Of a stretch of 64,000 bases of DNA, positions 28,614 to 36,993 are shown one piece after another (the stretch's first letter is position 1; each line of letters begins with the position of its first letter). The stretch covers positions 2,728,001 through 2,792,000 of the forward strand of contig NZ_CP159485.1 in NCBI RefSeq assembly GCF_040515995.1, read 5' to 3'. A program made the translations under genes and the position numbers. The DNA is from Proteinivorax hydrogeniformans. GTDB lineage: Bacteria; Bacillota; Proteinivoracia; Proteinivoracales; Proteinivoracaceae. The notes under the pieces were generated by a model. It was given only the letters and a program-made list of their open reading frames with translations. It was not told the origin of the DNA and searched no databases.

Positions 28614-30176
28614 ATGTTTGATTCTAGTATTTTAAAAACGCTATTAAATATAATAAATGTATTTAATTATAAAGAGTTTAAGTTTAATTCTGTACAGTAC
28701 CACTCTAGTAAAGTGCAGCAGGGGGACCTTTTTGTTTGTATTAAAGGATATCTCTTAGATGGGCATGAATATATCGCTGAGGCGTTAGAAAATGGTGCAG
28801 CTGGTATTGTAGCAGAGAGGGAGCAGCCCCAATATGATATACCCCAGTTTCTAGTTGACAACTCTCGGAAAGCTTTAGCAAGACTTTCCGATCATGTAAC
28901 TCATTCTCCATCAAAAGATTTAACCATGGTGGGAATAACGGCTAGCAACGGGAAAACAACTACTAGCTTTATGGTTGATTCTGTGCTTTCGCATTCTAAT
29001 TTCAACACTGGATTGATAGGGACAGTTGCAGTAAAATATGCAGATAAAACTATTCCTTCAAGCTTAACCACCCCAGAATCTTTAGATCTTCAAACTTATC
29101 TTAAAAAAATGAAAGAAAATAACGTTGATTATGTAACTATGGAAGTTTCATCGGCAGCCCAGGAGCTTGATAGAGTGGCGTATGTTGATTATGATATTTT
29201 CACCTTAAATAACCTGACCCCCGAGCATATAGACTTTCATGGTAGTTATGAAAAATATATCCACTCTAAAACTACGGTTTTAAGGGAGCTTGACCCATCA
29301 AAAGTTGCGATATTTAATGTTGATTGTGAGGACACCAAAAAACAAATCTATCAAACAAAGGCAAAAGTAATTACCAGTGGGGTACAATCAAAAGATGCAA
29401 TGGTTACAGTTGATAATCTTGATTTAACCACAGGTAAAGCACGGTTTACAGTTAATGTAAATAAGCCTCTTCCTACTTTAACAGAAAAGTACGTCAATCC
29501 TACGTCCTTTGATATAAGCCTTAACGTTTTAGGATTACATAGTGTTTATAATTCCCTGACAGCGATAATCATAGGTTTGATTAACGAAATATCTCCTATG
29601 GAAATAGAAAAAGCATTGCAAAAGTTTAAAGGAGTGGAGCGAAGGTTTGAGCTAATCTATAATGAGGAGTTTAAAATATTAGACGATCATTTTGCCAACG
29701 CTGCAAATATTGATGTTACACTTAAAACCTTAGACTATATGAAATATAACCAATTACATCTCATTTATGCAGTAAGAGGAAGTAGAGGAGTTGATGTAAA
29801 TAAAGAGAACGCGCAGTCCATTTTGAAATGGGCAGAAAAGCTTTCTTTAGATCATTTAACGGTTAGCTTAAGCAAGGATTTTGTAGGCGCTAAGGATGAG
29901 GTCTTGCCAGAAGAGCTTAGAGCATTTTCTGATGTCATGAAAAAAAGCCCGATAAAAATTTCTTATTACAACTCCTTAAAAGATGCAGTTACTGATACCC
30001 TAGGTGTAGTCAAACAGGATGATGTGGTTCTTTTGGCCGGAGCTCAAGGAATGGATCCTGGGGGGAAAATTGCGCTAGAATATATTTATAACCAAAAAAT
30101 TAAAGAAGGAACCGCTACTTATCAACTAAAGCAAAAAATTGAAGCTATTTTACGAGAACGAGTAGCTGGTTTATAA
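28614..30176 (+). CDS. Mur ligase family protein (MurE-like), divergent
   Basis: 521 aa from the ATG at 28614 with GGGAGG 9 bases before; the open frame upstream to 28485 encodes only a spurious hydrophobic stretch. MurE-like order: N-terminal UDP-binding domain with SSKVQQGDLFVCIKGYLLDGHEYI, ATP loop GITASNGKTTTS, TTPESLDLQ, MEVSSAAQELDRV, NLTPEHIDFHGSYEKY (HxD), and C-terminal GVERRFELI. The usual C-terminal DYAHTPDAL segment reads DDHFANAANID, and the DNPR motif for diaminopimelate is absent. So it is related to MurE, but its amino acid substrate is open. No division or wall operon around it; flanked by the methylase and PatB. Confidence 0.8.
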   Translation: MFDSSILKTLLNIINVFNYKEFKFNSVQYHSSKVQQGDLFVCIKGYLLDGHEYIAEALENGAAGIVAEREQPQYDIPQFLVDNSRKALARLSDHVTHSPSKDLTMVGITASNGKTTTSFMVDSVLSHSNFNTGLIGTVAVKYADKTIPSSLTTPESLDLQTYLKKMKENNVDYVTMEVSSAAQELDRVAYVDYDIFTLNNLTPEHIDFHGSYEKYIHSKTTVLRELDPSKVAIFNVDCEDTKKQIYQTKAKVITSGVQSKDAMVTVDNLDLTTGKARFTVNVNKPLPTLTEKYVNPTSFDISLNVLGLHSVYNSLTAIIIGLINEISPMEIEKALQKFKGVERRFELIYNEEFKILDDHFANAANIDVTLKTLDYMKYNQLHLIYAVRGSRGVDVNKENAQSILKWAEKLSLDHLTVSLSKDFVGAKDEVLPEELRAFSDVMKKSPIKISYYNSLKDAVTDTLGVVKQDDVVLLAGAQGMDPGGKIALEYIYNQKIKEGTATYQLKQKIEAILRERVAGL

Positions 30177-30228
30177 CGCTAAAAAGGGTCATCTCAAATA
30201 AATTGAGATGACCCTTTTAGCGTTATAA
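30171..30228. terminator. Long hairpin terminator shared by Mur ligase-like and patB genes
   Basis: Arms 30171-30197 and 30203-30228 pair over 26 bp with a single bulge and a 5-nt loop. The end of the Mur ligase-like gene lies in the left arm; patB ends just beyond the right arm. Works for both convergent genes. Confidence 0.85.
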
Positions 30229-31395
30229 CTATTTAGATTGTAAAGCTGAGCTCAGCTGCTTTAAGGCTTTTTCTAACGTCTTTTTATGGCAAGCTAAGTT
30301 TAATCTTATAGATGAGCTTGGGCCACCATACTTCTCGCCAGGCTCTGCAACCACCTTGGCGTTTTGCAACGTGAACTCAAAAGCTGATAACCCTTTTGTA
30401 TCTACCTCTTTCATATCTAACCAAACTAGGTACGTCCCCTGAGGCCTGATCAATTTTATTTGCGGCATCTTGTCTTCAATGTACTCCTGGAGGTAATCTA
30501 TGTTTCTTTCAACATAATCTAATAATTCATCTAACCAGCTATCACCGTATTTATAAACAGCCTTAGTGGCCTCTATGCCCATAGTGTTTGGAAATGAATT
30601 GTAAACCTTGGAAAACTTTTCTCCCACTATTTTTCGAAGATTCTCACCTGGCACTATAATATTAGCTGTCTGAAGACCTGCTAAGTTGAAGGTTTTGCTT
30701 GGTGCAGTGCAAATAATTGTGTTGTCAACAAACTGCGGATCAACTTCTGTAAAAATCGTGTGTTTGTTTGGTTTAAAAACCAAATCATTGTGAATTTCGT
30801 CTGATATCACTGTTACGTTGTGCTTTAAACATAATTCCCCTAGCTTTTGAAGCTCCTTTTTGCTCCACACTCTCCCCACCGGATTATGTGGACTGCAAAG
30901 CACAAAAGCTTTGACATTGTTACAAATTAATCTTTCCAACCCTTCAAAGTCCATTTCATACTTACCATTTCGTTCTACTAATGGGCTGTCCACCACTTCG
31001 CACCCTACCTTATGTACCATGTTATAAAAATGGTGATATACCGGACTTTGTATAATAACTTTATCATTTGGTTGTGTGATTTCTTCTAAAATAGCTGTAA
31101 TAGCTGGTACTACGCCAGGGGCTGGGAATATCCAGTCTTCGCTTATCTCCCAGTTATGCCTTCTTTTCATCCAATTAACTACAGCCTCGTAGTATTTAAA
31201 AGTGTTGCCGGGATACCCAAAAATTCCGTGCTCCACCTTAAGCTTTAGCGCAGAAATAACCTCCTGTGGTGCAGCAAAATCCATGTCAGCAACCCACATT
31301 GGAATGACGTCTTTTACGTTGTATAAATCCTCCACCCCATCATATTTCATGGAGTCTGTGTCTCTCCTATCCACACTTTTTTCAAACTTTATCAT
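30229..31395 (-). CDS. patB: PatB/MalY-type PLP aminotransferase, C-S beta-lyase
   Basis: 388 aa from the ATG at 31395 (GGGAGGG upstream). Fold type I PLP enzyme with the PatB/MalY marks: PMWVADMDFAAP near the N-terminus, GVVPAITAILEE, SPVYHHFYN, CSPHNPVGRVW, ISDEIHNDLVF and the PLP lysine in TAPSKTFNLAGLQTAN; C-terminal FVL-type region RLNLACHKKTLEKAL. The family splits cystathionine or cysteine (giving homocysteine, pyruvate and ammonia or sulfide). Monocistronic, transcribed away from the hydrolase gene. Confidence 0.9.
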   Translation of the reverse strand: MIKFEKSVDRRDTDSMKYDGVEDLYNVKDVIPMWVADMDFAAPQEVISALKLKVEHGIFGYPGNTFKYYEAVVNWMKRRHNWEISEDWIFPAPGVVPAITAILEEITQPNDKVIIQSPVYHHFYNMVHKVGCEVVDSPLVERNGKYEMDFEGLERLICNNVKAFVLCSPHNPVGRVWSKKELQKLGELCLKHNVTVISDEIHNDLVFKPNKHTIFTEVDPQFVDNTIICTAPSKTFNLAGLQTANIIVPGENLRKIVGEKFSKVYNSFPNTMGIEATKAVYKYGDSWLDELLDYVERNIDYLQEYIEDKMPQIKLIRPQGTYLVWLDMKEVDTKGLSAFEFTLQNAKVVAEPGEKYGGPSSSIRLNLACHKKTLEKALKQLSSALQSK

Positions 31396-31450
31396 ATTAA
31401 ACCCTCCCAAGTTTAACTAAAATAACCCCCACGTTTTTGTGCAACCAGTT

Positions 31451-31465
31451 CTTAAACAGTTTAAG
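31451..31465. promoter_or_regulatory. Palindrome between patB and hydrolase gene
   Basis: CTTAAACAGTTTAAG is a perfect 7-bp inverted repeat around one base, 56 bases upstream of the patB start. It could be an operator site; the regulator is not known. Confidence 0.35.
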
Positions 31466-31573
31466 TAAATGGGGATTTAACGCGTTCATTTTGTAACTAC
31501 CTATAAACTATATCTTAAGAGTATAATAATTAATTGCTTTTGTAAATATAACTAAGGTTATAATTATTTAGTG

Positions 31574-31602
31574 TTGATTCCTTCAAGCAGCCTTTATATA
31601 AT
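31574..31602 (+). promoter_or_regulatory. Sigma-A promoter of the alpha/beta hydrolase gene
   Basis: TTGATT (31574-31579), a 17-base spacer and TATAAT (31597-31602), about 40 bases before the translation start. Confidence 0.65.
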
Positions 31603-31642
31603 TGAGATAGCGAACTAAAATTTTGTTAGGAGAGTGATAAGG

Positions 31643-32527
31643 TTGAAAACTGTATTAACGGTAGACCTGCCTAATGGGGAAACTATTGGGTATCGTAAGC
31701 ATGGGGTAGGCAAAAACACATTGGTGTTAGTGCACGGAAATATGACATCCTCAAAGCATTGGGATGTACTAATGGAGAGCCTTTCAGAAGATGATTATAC
31801 GATTTACGCAATTGATTTAAGAGGGTTTGGTAAATCAAGTTACAATACCCCTATAGACTCATTGGGTGACTTCTCCGATGACTTAAAAATGTTTGTAGAT
31901 AAGTTAGATTTAAAGAACTTTGTGTTAGCGGGTTGGTCTACTGGTGGCGGTGTTGCTATGCATTTCTCCGCGCAACATCAAAGCTATGTCCAAAAGCTTA
32001 TTTTACTAGAGTCGGTTGGAGTAAAGGGCTTTACCTTGTACAAAAAAAGTATTTTCGGCAAAAACAAATTAGATGCAAGAGTAACAACAAAAGAGGAGTT
32101 AGCAAGTCAGGTTAAGCCAATCCAAAAGGCTCAACAAAAGGGTCGTAAATGGTTTATGAAATTTATTTGGAATTCAACTATTTATGTAAACAATAAGCCA
32201 TCAAAAGAAAGGTACGAAGAGTACCTAGAAGATATGATGACACAACGCAACATACTAGATGTTAACTGGGCTCTTCTAACTTTTAACATAACTGATGAGT
32301 CTAATGGTTTAACCCAAGGTAACGGTTTGGTAAACAAGATAAACATACCAACTCTTGTAATACAAGGTACAGATGATAAGGTTGTAAAGCCTGGTATTTC
32401 CCAGGAAACTGCAGCAGCCATAGGAGACAACGCAAAGCTTATTATGTTAGACAACTGTGGTCATTCACCACTTATTGACAGGCTTGATAAATTAGTGGGG
32501 CTTTTTGATGATTTTGTCTTAGAATAA
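31643..32527 (+). CDS. Alpha/beta hydrolase
   Basis: 294 aa if TTG 31643 is the start (GGAG 10 bases before); a GTG at 31634 in the same frame is too close to that ribosome binding site. Alpha/beta hydrolase motifs: oxyanion region LVHGNMTSS, DLRGFGKSS, nucleophile elbow GWSTGGG (Ser about 104), Asp in QGTDDKVV and His in DNCGHSPLI. No signal peptide. The lipase-box-like GWS and the ESVGVKGF stretch recall intracellular PHB depolymerases (PhaZ) of Bacillus, but this is only a possibility; substrate unknown. Confidence 0.82.
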   Translation: MKTVLTVDLPNGETIGYRKHGVGKNTLVLVHGNMTSSKHWDVLMESLSEDDYTIYAIDLRGFGKSSYNTPIDSLGDFSDDLKMFVDKLDLKNFVLAGWSTGGGVAMHFSAQHQSYVQKLILLESVGVKGFTLYKKSIFGKNKLDARVTTKEELASQVKPIQKAQQKGRKWFMKFIWNSTIYVNNKPSKERYEEYLEDMMTQRNILDVNWALLTFNITDESNGLTQGNGLVNKINIPTLVIQGTDDKVVKPGISQETAAAIGDNAKLIMLDNCGHSPLIDRLDKLVGLFDDFVLE

Positions 32528-32537
32528 TACTATAAGG

Positions 32538-32579
32538 GCGTCTCAAGCTATCTTTTAGATAGTTTGAGACGCCCTTTTT
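32538..32579. terminator. Bidirectional terminator between hydrolase gene and larB
   Basis: AAGGGCGTCTCAAGCTATCT pairs with AGATAGTTTGAGACGCCCTT (one G-T pair) around a short loop, followed by a T7 run. Terminates the hydrolase gene and probably the lar operon in the other direction. Confidence 0.8.
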
Positions 32580-33326
32580 TTACATCCTATTAATCATGCT
32601 AGCTAGATAACCTGCACCAAACCCATTGTCTATATTTACCACAGATACTCCGCTAGAACAGCTATTTAGCATAGTCAATAAAGCTGATAGCCCATTAAAG
32701 TTAGCTCCGTAGCCAACGCTAGTAGGCACAGCAATAACTGGTTTATCTACAAGACCACCAACTACACTAGCTAACGCTCCTTCCATTCCAGCTACTGCAA
32801 TCACTACTCTGGCACCTTGTATGGTTTCAAGATTAGCAAACAATCTATGAATCCCAGCGACTCCCGCATCATAAACTGTACGCACCTCATTGCCCAAGGC
32901 CTTAGCAGTTTCGGTCGCTTCCTCTGCCACCGCCATATCTGACGTGCCACCTGTAACCACCGCTATATAACCTTTATCTTCCTTGACTTCTTCTTTTGTT
33001 ATAGTAATCGTCCTAGCCATCTCATTATATTGTGCTTCAACAAATATCTCCTTAACAGCTGCATACATTTTGGGGGTAGCTCGAGTGGCTAACACGTTAT
33101 TCCCTTTGTGAGCTATATTCTCACATATAGCAACCACCTGATCTACAGTTTTAGACTGACAAAAAATTACTTCTGGGTACCCCTGCCTAAGCTTACGGTG
33201 GTTATCTACCTTTGCAAAACCCAAGTCATCAAAAGGAAGTCCTTTTAAACGATCAACAGCATCATCAACCGAGACTTCGCCAGCTTTTACTTTGTTAAAA
33301 AGATCTGATAGTTTGTTTTTATCCAT
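32580..33326 (-). CDS. larB: Nickel pincer cofactor carboxylase/hydrolase LarB
   Basis: First enzyme of nickel-pincer nucleotide synthesis: carboxylates nicotinate adenine dinucleotide and releases AMP. 248 aa; the C-terminal half is PurE/AIR carboxylase-like (VVTGGTSDMAVAEEA, AGVAGIHRLF, VAGMEGALASVVGGLVDKPVIAVPTSVGYG). N-terminal part LKGLPFDDLGFAKVDNHR is typical of LarB. Last gene of the lar transcript; start overlaps the larE stop (TAATG). Confidence 0.95.
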   Translation of the reverse strand: MDKNKLSDLFNKVKAGEVSVDDAVDRLKGLPFDDLGFAKVDNHRKLRQGYPEVIFCQSKTVDQVVAICENIAHKGNNVLATRATPKMYAAVKEIFVEAQYNEMARTITITKEEVKEDKGYIAVVTGGTSDMAVAEEATETAKALGNEVRTVYDAGVAGIHRLFANLETIQGARVVIAVAGMEGALASVVGGLVDKPVIAVPTSVGYGANFNGLSALLTMLNSCSSGVSVVNIDNGFGAGYLASMINRM

Positions 33327-34117
33327 TACAACACCTCATTTTGACTTCCCATTCTATATCCTTCCAAATCTACGGTTACATAAGAAAAACCAAGGCTTTT
33401 TAGCTTGCTGTTTACCTTCTTATAAGTGTCAGGTGTTAAAAGCTTGTCTAAATCCTGCTCAGCTACTTCTATTCGTGCTAACTGCCCGTGTAACCTAACC
33501 CTAACTGTGGCAAAACCCATATCTATTAAATAAGTTTCCGCATCCTCAATTTTTTGCAAATCATCTTCTTTTATTCTCTGACCATACTCGATTCTAGATA
33601 AAATACAAGCGTAGGCTGGTTTTTCCCATGTGTCTAACTGCAAGTTCTTGGAAATAGCTCTAACTTCCGACTTTGTTATTTTGACACTCTGTAGCGGACT
33701 TAAGATATCCAGTTCTTTTAAAGCCTTCAGACCTGGACGATAGTCTTTGTCGTCATCTGCGTTTGTCCCATCTAACACATATCTTATGCCTTCAGTTTCG
33801 GCAAAATCTTTTATCTCACCAAAAACTTTTTTCTTACACAAGTAGCATCTATCAGAAGGATTGTCTATTATCTCCGGCATGATATCGCTAAACTCTATTA
33901 TCTCATGTCTAACACCCAACTTCTGCGCTATCTCCTTCGCTTCTTCTATCTCCCAGTTAAGGTGAAAGGGAGCATGTATGGTAAGAGCAACGGCGTTGTC
34001 CCCTAACGCATCCTTTGCAGCCTTTAACACAAGGGTGCTATCTACTCCTCCTGAAAAGGCTATTACCACACTCTCTAGTTTCCTAATATAATCTACGAGC
34101 TTATCATAACGTTCCAT
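33326..34117 (-). CDS. larE: LarE sulfur transferase for nickel pincer cofactor
   Basis: 263 aa, PP-loop ATPase (FSGGVDSTLV at about 20) that adenylates the pyridinium carboxylate and inserts sulfur. Cys residues: DRCYLCKKK (CxxC) and ACILSRIEYG, the latter at the position of the sacrificial Cys of L. plantarum LarE. Three Cys in this arrangement recall the LarE subtype that binds a [4Fe-4S] cluster, rather than the one-Cys sacrificial type; this is an inference from spacing. Between larC and larB. Confidence 0.93.
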   Translation of the reverse strand: MERYDKLVDYIRKLESVVIAFSGGVDSTLVLKAAKDALGDNAVALTIHAPFHLNWEIEEAKEIAQKLGVRHEIIEFSDIMPEIIDNPSDRCYLCKKKVFGEIKDFAETEGIRYVLDGTNADDDKDYRPGLKALKELDILSPLQSVKITKSEVRAISKNLQLDTWEKPAYACILSRIEYGQRIKEDDLQKIEDAETYLIDMGFATVRVRLHGQLARIEVAEQDLDKLLTPDTYKKVNSKLKSLGFSYVTVDLEGYRMGSQNEVL

Positions 34118-34135
34118 TTTTATCCCCCCTCCTGA

Positions 34136-35313
34136 TTAGATATATTTAATTACAGTGCTATAAACTTCCCTAAGGGGTATGCCATGTTTTTTAGCTAACT
34201 TAGCACACTCTTCATACTCTGGTTTAGCTTTAGTAACTTTGCTATCATTAGATAACTTAATGGTAACCTCCCCTAGAGGAGTTGTTATTTTTTTAAAAGA
34301 ACGCTTCAGTTTTTGCCTTTTTACCGGGTAATACCTAACTCCCCAAGATGTCGTTTCAAAAAGCAATATGTTAATACAGCTATCTAACTTACTTTCATTA
34401 CATAACACACTTAGTTTGGTAGCTGGCCTGTTTTTCTTCATTGAAATAGCAGTTGTAAAGACGTCTAAAGCGCTATTATCAAAAAGCTTTTGAGAAACAA
34501 AGTTAAACAACTCCGGGTTCATATCATCAATGTTGCACTCAATGACCCAAGTACGCTCTTCAACTAATTTTTTTTTTCACCTAAGATTACTCTTAACACA
34601 TTCGGAACTAGGTTATCTCTTCCGCCAATACCATATCCAGTTTTAACAACAGTAAAATCAAAGTCCTTAGTATATTCATCACCGAACACCTTAGCTATGG
34701 CAGCTCCTGTAGGTGTGGTCAGCTCCACTTCAGCATCGCCAGAAGTTACAGGTAGCCCCTCTAAAATCTCAGTTGTCGCTGGGGCAGGTACAGGGAACTT
34801 ACCATGGGCACAATGGACAAACCCTCGACCTGTAGCAATGGGAGAAAAAATAACCTTGTCCACATCCAGCTTGTCTAAACATACAGCAGCTCCCACAGTA
34901 TCCACGATAGAGTCGATAGCTCCGACCTCATGAAAGTGTACTTCATCTAATGACTTGCCATGTATCTTTGCCTCAGCCTCAGCAACTGCTAAAAAAAGCC
35001 TGTGACTCAGACTTTTAACATTTTCATTTAAGTCGCTTTTATCTATGATATTTTTTATGTCTGTTAGATTTCTATGGTGGTGATGGTGATCAAGTCCCTC
35101 ATCGCCATGATGATGCTGCAAGTTATGTACATTAACTTTAGTTCCAGTTATCCCTTTTCGCTCATCGACCTTAACTTCTATATCATATCCATCGACATTA
35201 AGCTTTTTAAGCTCAGAAATCAAGTAGTCCTTATCAACACCTAAATCCAGCATAGCACCAAGATTCATGTCACCACTGATACCGGAAAAGCAATCATAAT
35301 AAAGCACTCGCAT
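34136..35313 (-). CDS. larC: LarC nickel insertase, two frames joined by a frameshift at an A10 run
   Basis: LarC inserts nickel into the pincer cofactor in a CTP-dependent reaction. The first frame (ATG 35313 to stop TAG near 34564, about 249 aa) has YYDCFSGISGDMNLGAML, a His-rich nickel-binding stretch (LQHHHGDEGLDHHHHH) and HFHEVGAIDSIVD, and ends GEKKN. The second (down to 34136) carries the conserved ECNIDDMNPELF segment and the C-terminal domain. A run of ten A (34568-34577) lies at the junction; a -1 slip gives GEKKKLVEERTWVIEC. AGGTGA just upstream can act as an internal Shine-Dalgarno stimulus. In L. plantarum larC also needs a programmed frameshift. Assembly error cannot be ruled out. 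No larA in the window. Confidence 0.9.
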
Positions 35314-35482
35314 AAGTTTTGGCCTCCTTATATTTTGGGTTACCAAGTATTATACTACATTTTCTTTCTGTAATCTAATTTTTAGTGTAATGGGAGGTGA
35401 GAGGTTGGAAGTTGGATATAAGATGGTTGGATAGTTGGGCTGTCCCACTTTAACAGCTAGACATGGACATGTCGTTTGCCTC

Positions 35483-36829
35483 CTAATCCTCAACCTTTTC
35501 CTCCCGATACCTAAAATAAAAACCAAAAGAAAGTGCAAATGAAACAAAGGCTACAATTGAGGTAGCGTAAACCCCTGTCTTTTGTACACCGTCGGGGGTA
35601 GATACTATACTTTCCATAAGCGGTATATCTCCTCCCCAAACTAGCACTATAGGTAAGATTGCTATAGAAAGTAAAAAGGCCATTTTCAAAAAGAAACCTT
35701 GTAAACCAAATAGCATTCCTTCTAAGTTTTCACCTTTCTTCGCAGTGTTTACAGCGCTTATTTCACTTAACATAGCTGGAGGGAATATAAAAGCTGCACC
35801 GGATATCGGCAGGCCCATTAAAAAGAAGATAACAAAGCCTGCGCCTGTAGGTAAAAACCAAAACTTGCCTAAGTTAAATAAAAGCAAAGTAAAAACCATA
35901 AGTAAAGTCAACGACCACAGCATTGGTTTCCTGTAACCAATTTTTTGACACAATCGATTAACCGGATAGAAAAATAGTGCGGCACTACCAAAAAGCAAAC
36001 CAGAAGCTATTGTTATGTGCCCTTCTCCATAACCCATAATCTCAACAACATAGTAGTTAGTAGATGCCCTTAGAATGTTAAAACCTAAAAAGAAGAACAT
36101 AAATCCGATTAAATAAACCCAAAAGTTTTTGTCCCCCCCAATTGATTTTAGAGACTTTATAAGAGAGTCATCACTTCTTTTTCCACCGGAATACTCTCTT
36201 TCCTTGACAGTAAAGACCGTGACCATCATGCCGACAACAGCTAAACTGCTGAGTAAAATAACCATGTATCTGATACCCTGTTCTCCGCCACCTAGCATCG
36301 CTATCAACATCCCCGGTAATATCATAGCTATAGCTGTATAAATTAATCTAAAGACAGACTGCCATGTCGCTAAATTAAGCCTATCTTCTTTGTTTTGAGC
36401 AATCTCAGGTATCAATGCATTGTAGGGAGCCCCCACAATTGTGTAAAAAACAAAAAACAAACTTCCGATAGCAGCTAAATATATAAAAGCACTTAAGTCG
36501 CTGTTAGTAATAGGGTAGAAAAAAGCAACAGTGGCAAGCGCTAAAGGTAAGGCTCCTAAGCCGATAAAAGGCATCCTTCTACCCCAACTAGAGTCCGTCT
36601 TGTCAGACCAGTAACCAACTAATGGGTCGGCGATCATATCTACAAAACGAGAAATAATTAATGCCAACGATATAAAAAGCGGTGCCATTATGACTTGCAT
36701 CCCGGCATCAGACGGCGGAAGGTAATAATAAAGCACCCACTGAGCAAATATTTGGTCCACTATAGCATAACTAACTCCTACCCCATAAAGAATCTGAATT
36801 GAACGTGGTACACTCTTAACTTTTCCCAA
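35483..36829 (-). CDS. GPH-family (MelB-like) sugar/cation symporter
   Basis: 448 aa with about 12 membrane helices; major facilitator superfamily. Family marks: ISRFVDMIADPLVGYWSDKTDSSWGRRMPFIGLG (the Asp residues of the melibiose permease cation site), FFYPIT, GAPYNALIPEIA and a C-terminal GFYFRYREEK. Substrate (glycoside, pentose or uronide) not readable. TTG start at 36829 with GGAG 8 bases upstream. No glycosidase neighbours. Confidence 0.85.
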   Translation of the reverse strand: MGKVKSVPRSIQILYGVGVSYAIVDQIFAQWVLYYYLPPSDAGMQVIMAPLFISLALIISRFVDMIADPLVGYWSDKTDSSWGRRMPFIGLGALPLALATVAFFYPITNSDLSAFIYLAAIGSLFFVFYTIVGAPYNALIPEIAQNKEDRLNLATWQSVFRLIYTAIAMILPGMLIAMLGGGEQGIRYMVILLSSLAVVGMMVTVFTVKEREYSGGKRSDDSLIKSLKSIGGDKNFWVYLIGFMFFFLGFNILRASTNYYVVEIMGYGEGHITIASGLLFGSAALFFYPVNRLCQKIGYRKPMLWSLTLLMVFTLLLFNLGKFWFLPTGAGFVIFFLMGLPISGAAFIFPPAMLSEISAVNTAKKGENLEGMLFGLQGFFLKMAFLLSIAILPIVLVWGGDIPLMESIVSTPDGVQKTGVYATSIVAFVSFALSFGFYFRYREEKVED

Positions 36830-36945
36830 CTTGTCATCTCCTCTTTACTTTATTTTAGTTTATATTCTATTTTTATTGCCATTTTTCCTTTTTGCCAGGA
36901 AAGGTTAGATATTTGGAGCTTACAATATAAAACTTTTTAGACAAC

Positions 36946-36985
36946 AAAAGGGATCCATCTACTTGTCGTAGACGAATCCCTTTTT
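36946..36985 (-). terminator. Terminator after the DEAD-box helicase gene
   Basis: Two-level hairpin: AAAAGGGAT/ATCCCTTTT with an inner TCTAC/GTAGA stem, 10 bases beyond the helicase stop codon. U-tract on the minus-strand transcript is short (TTTTG). Confidence 0.7.
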
Positions 36986-36993
36986 GTAATGCT

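Noticed and set aside
35350-35547. 65-aa frame on the minus strand
   Set aside because: Overlaps the end of the symporter gene in another frame and has no ribosome binding site or family pattern.
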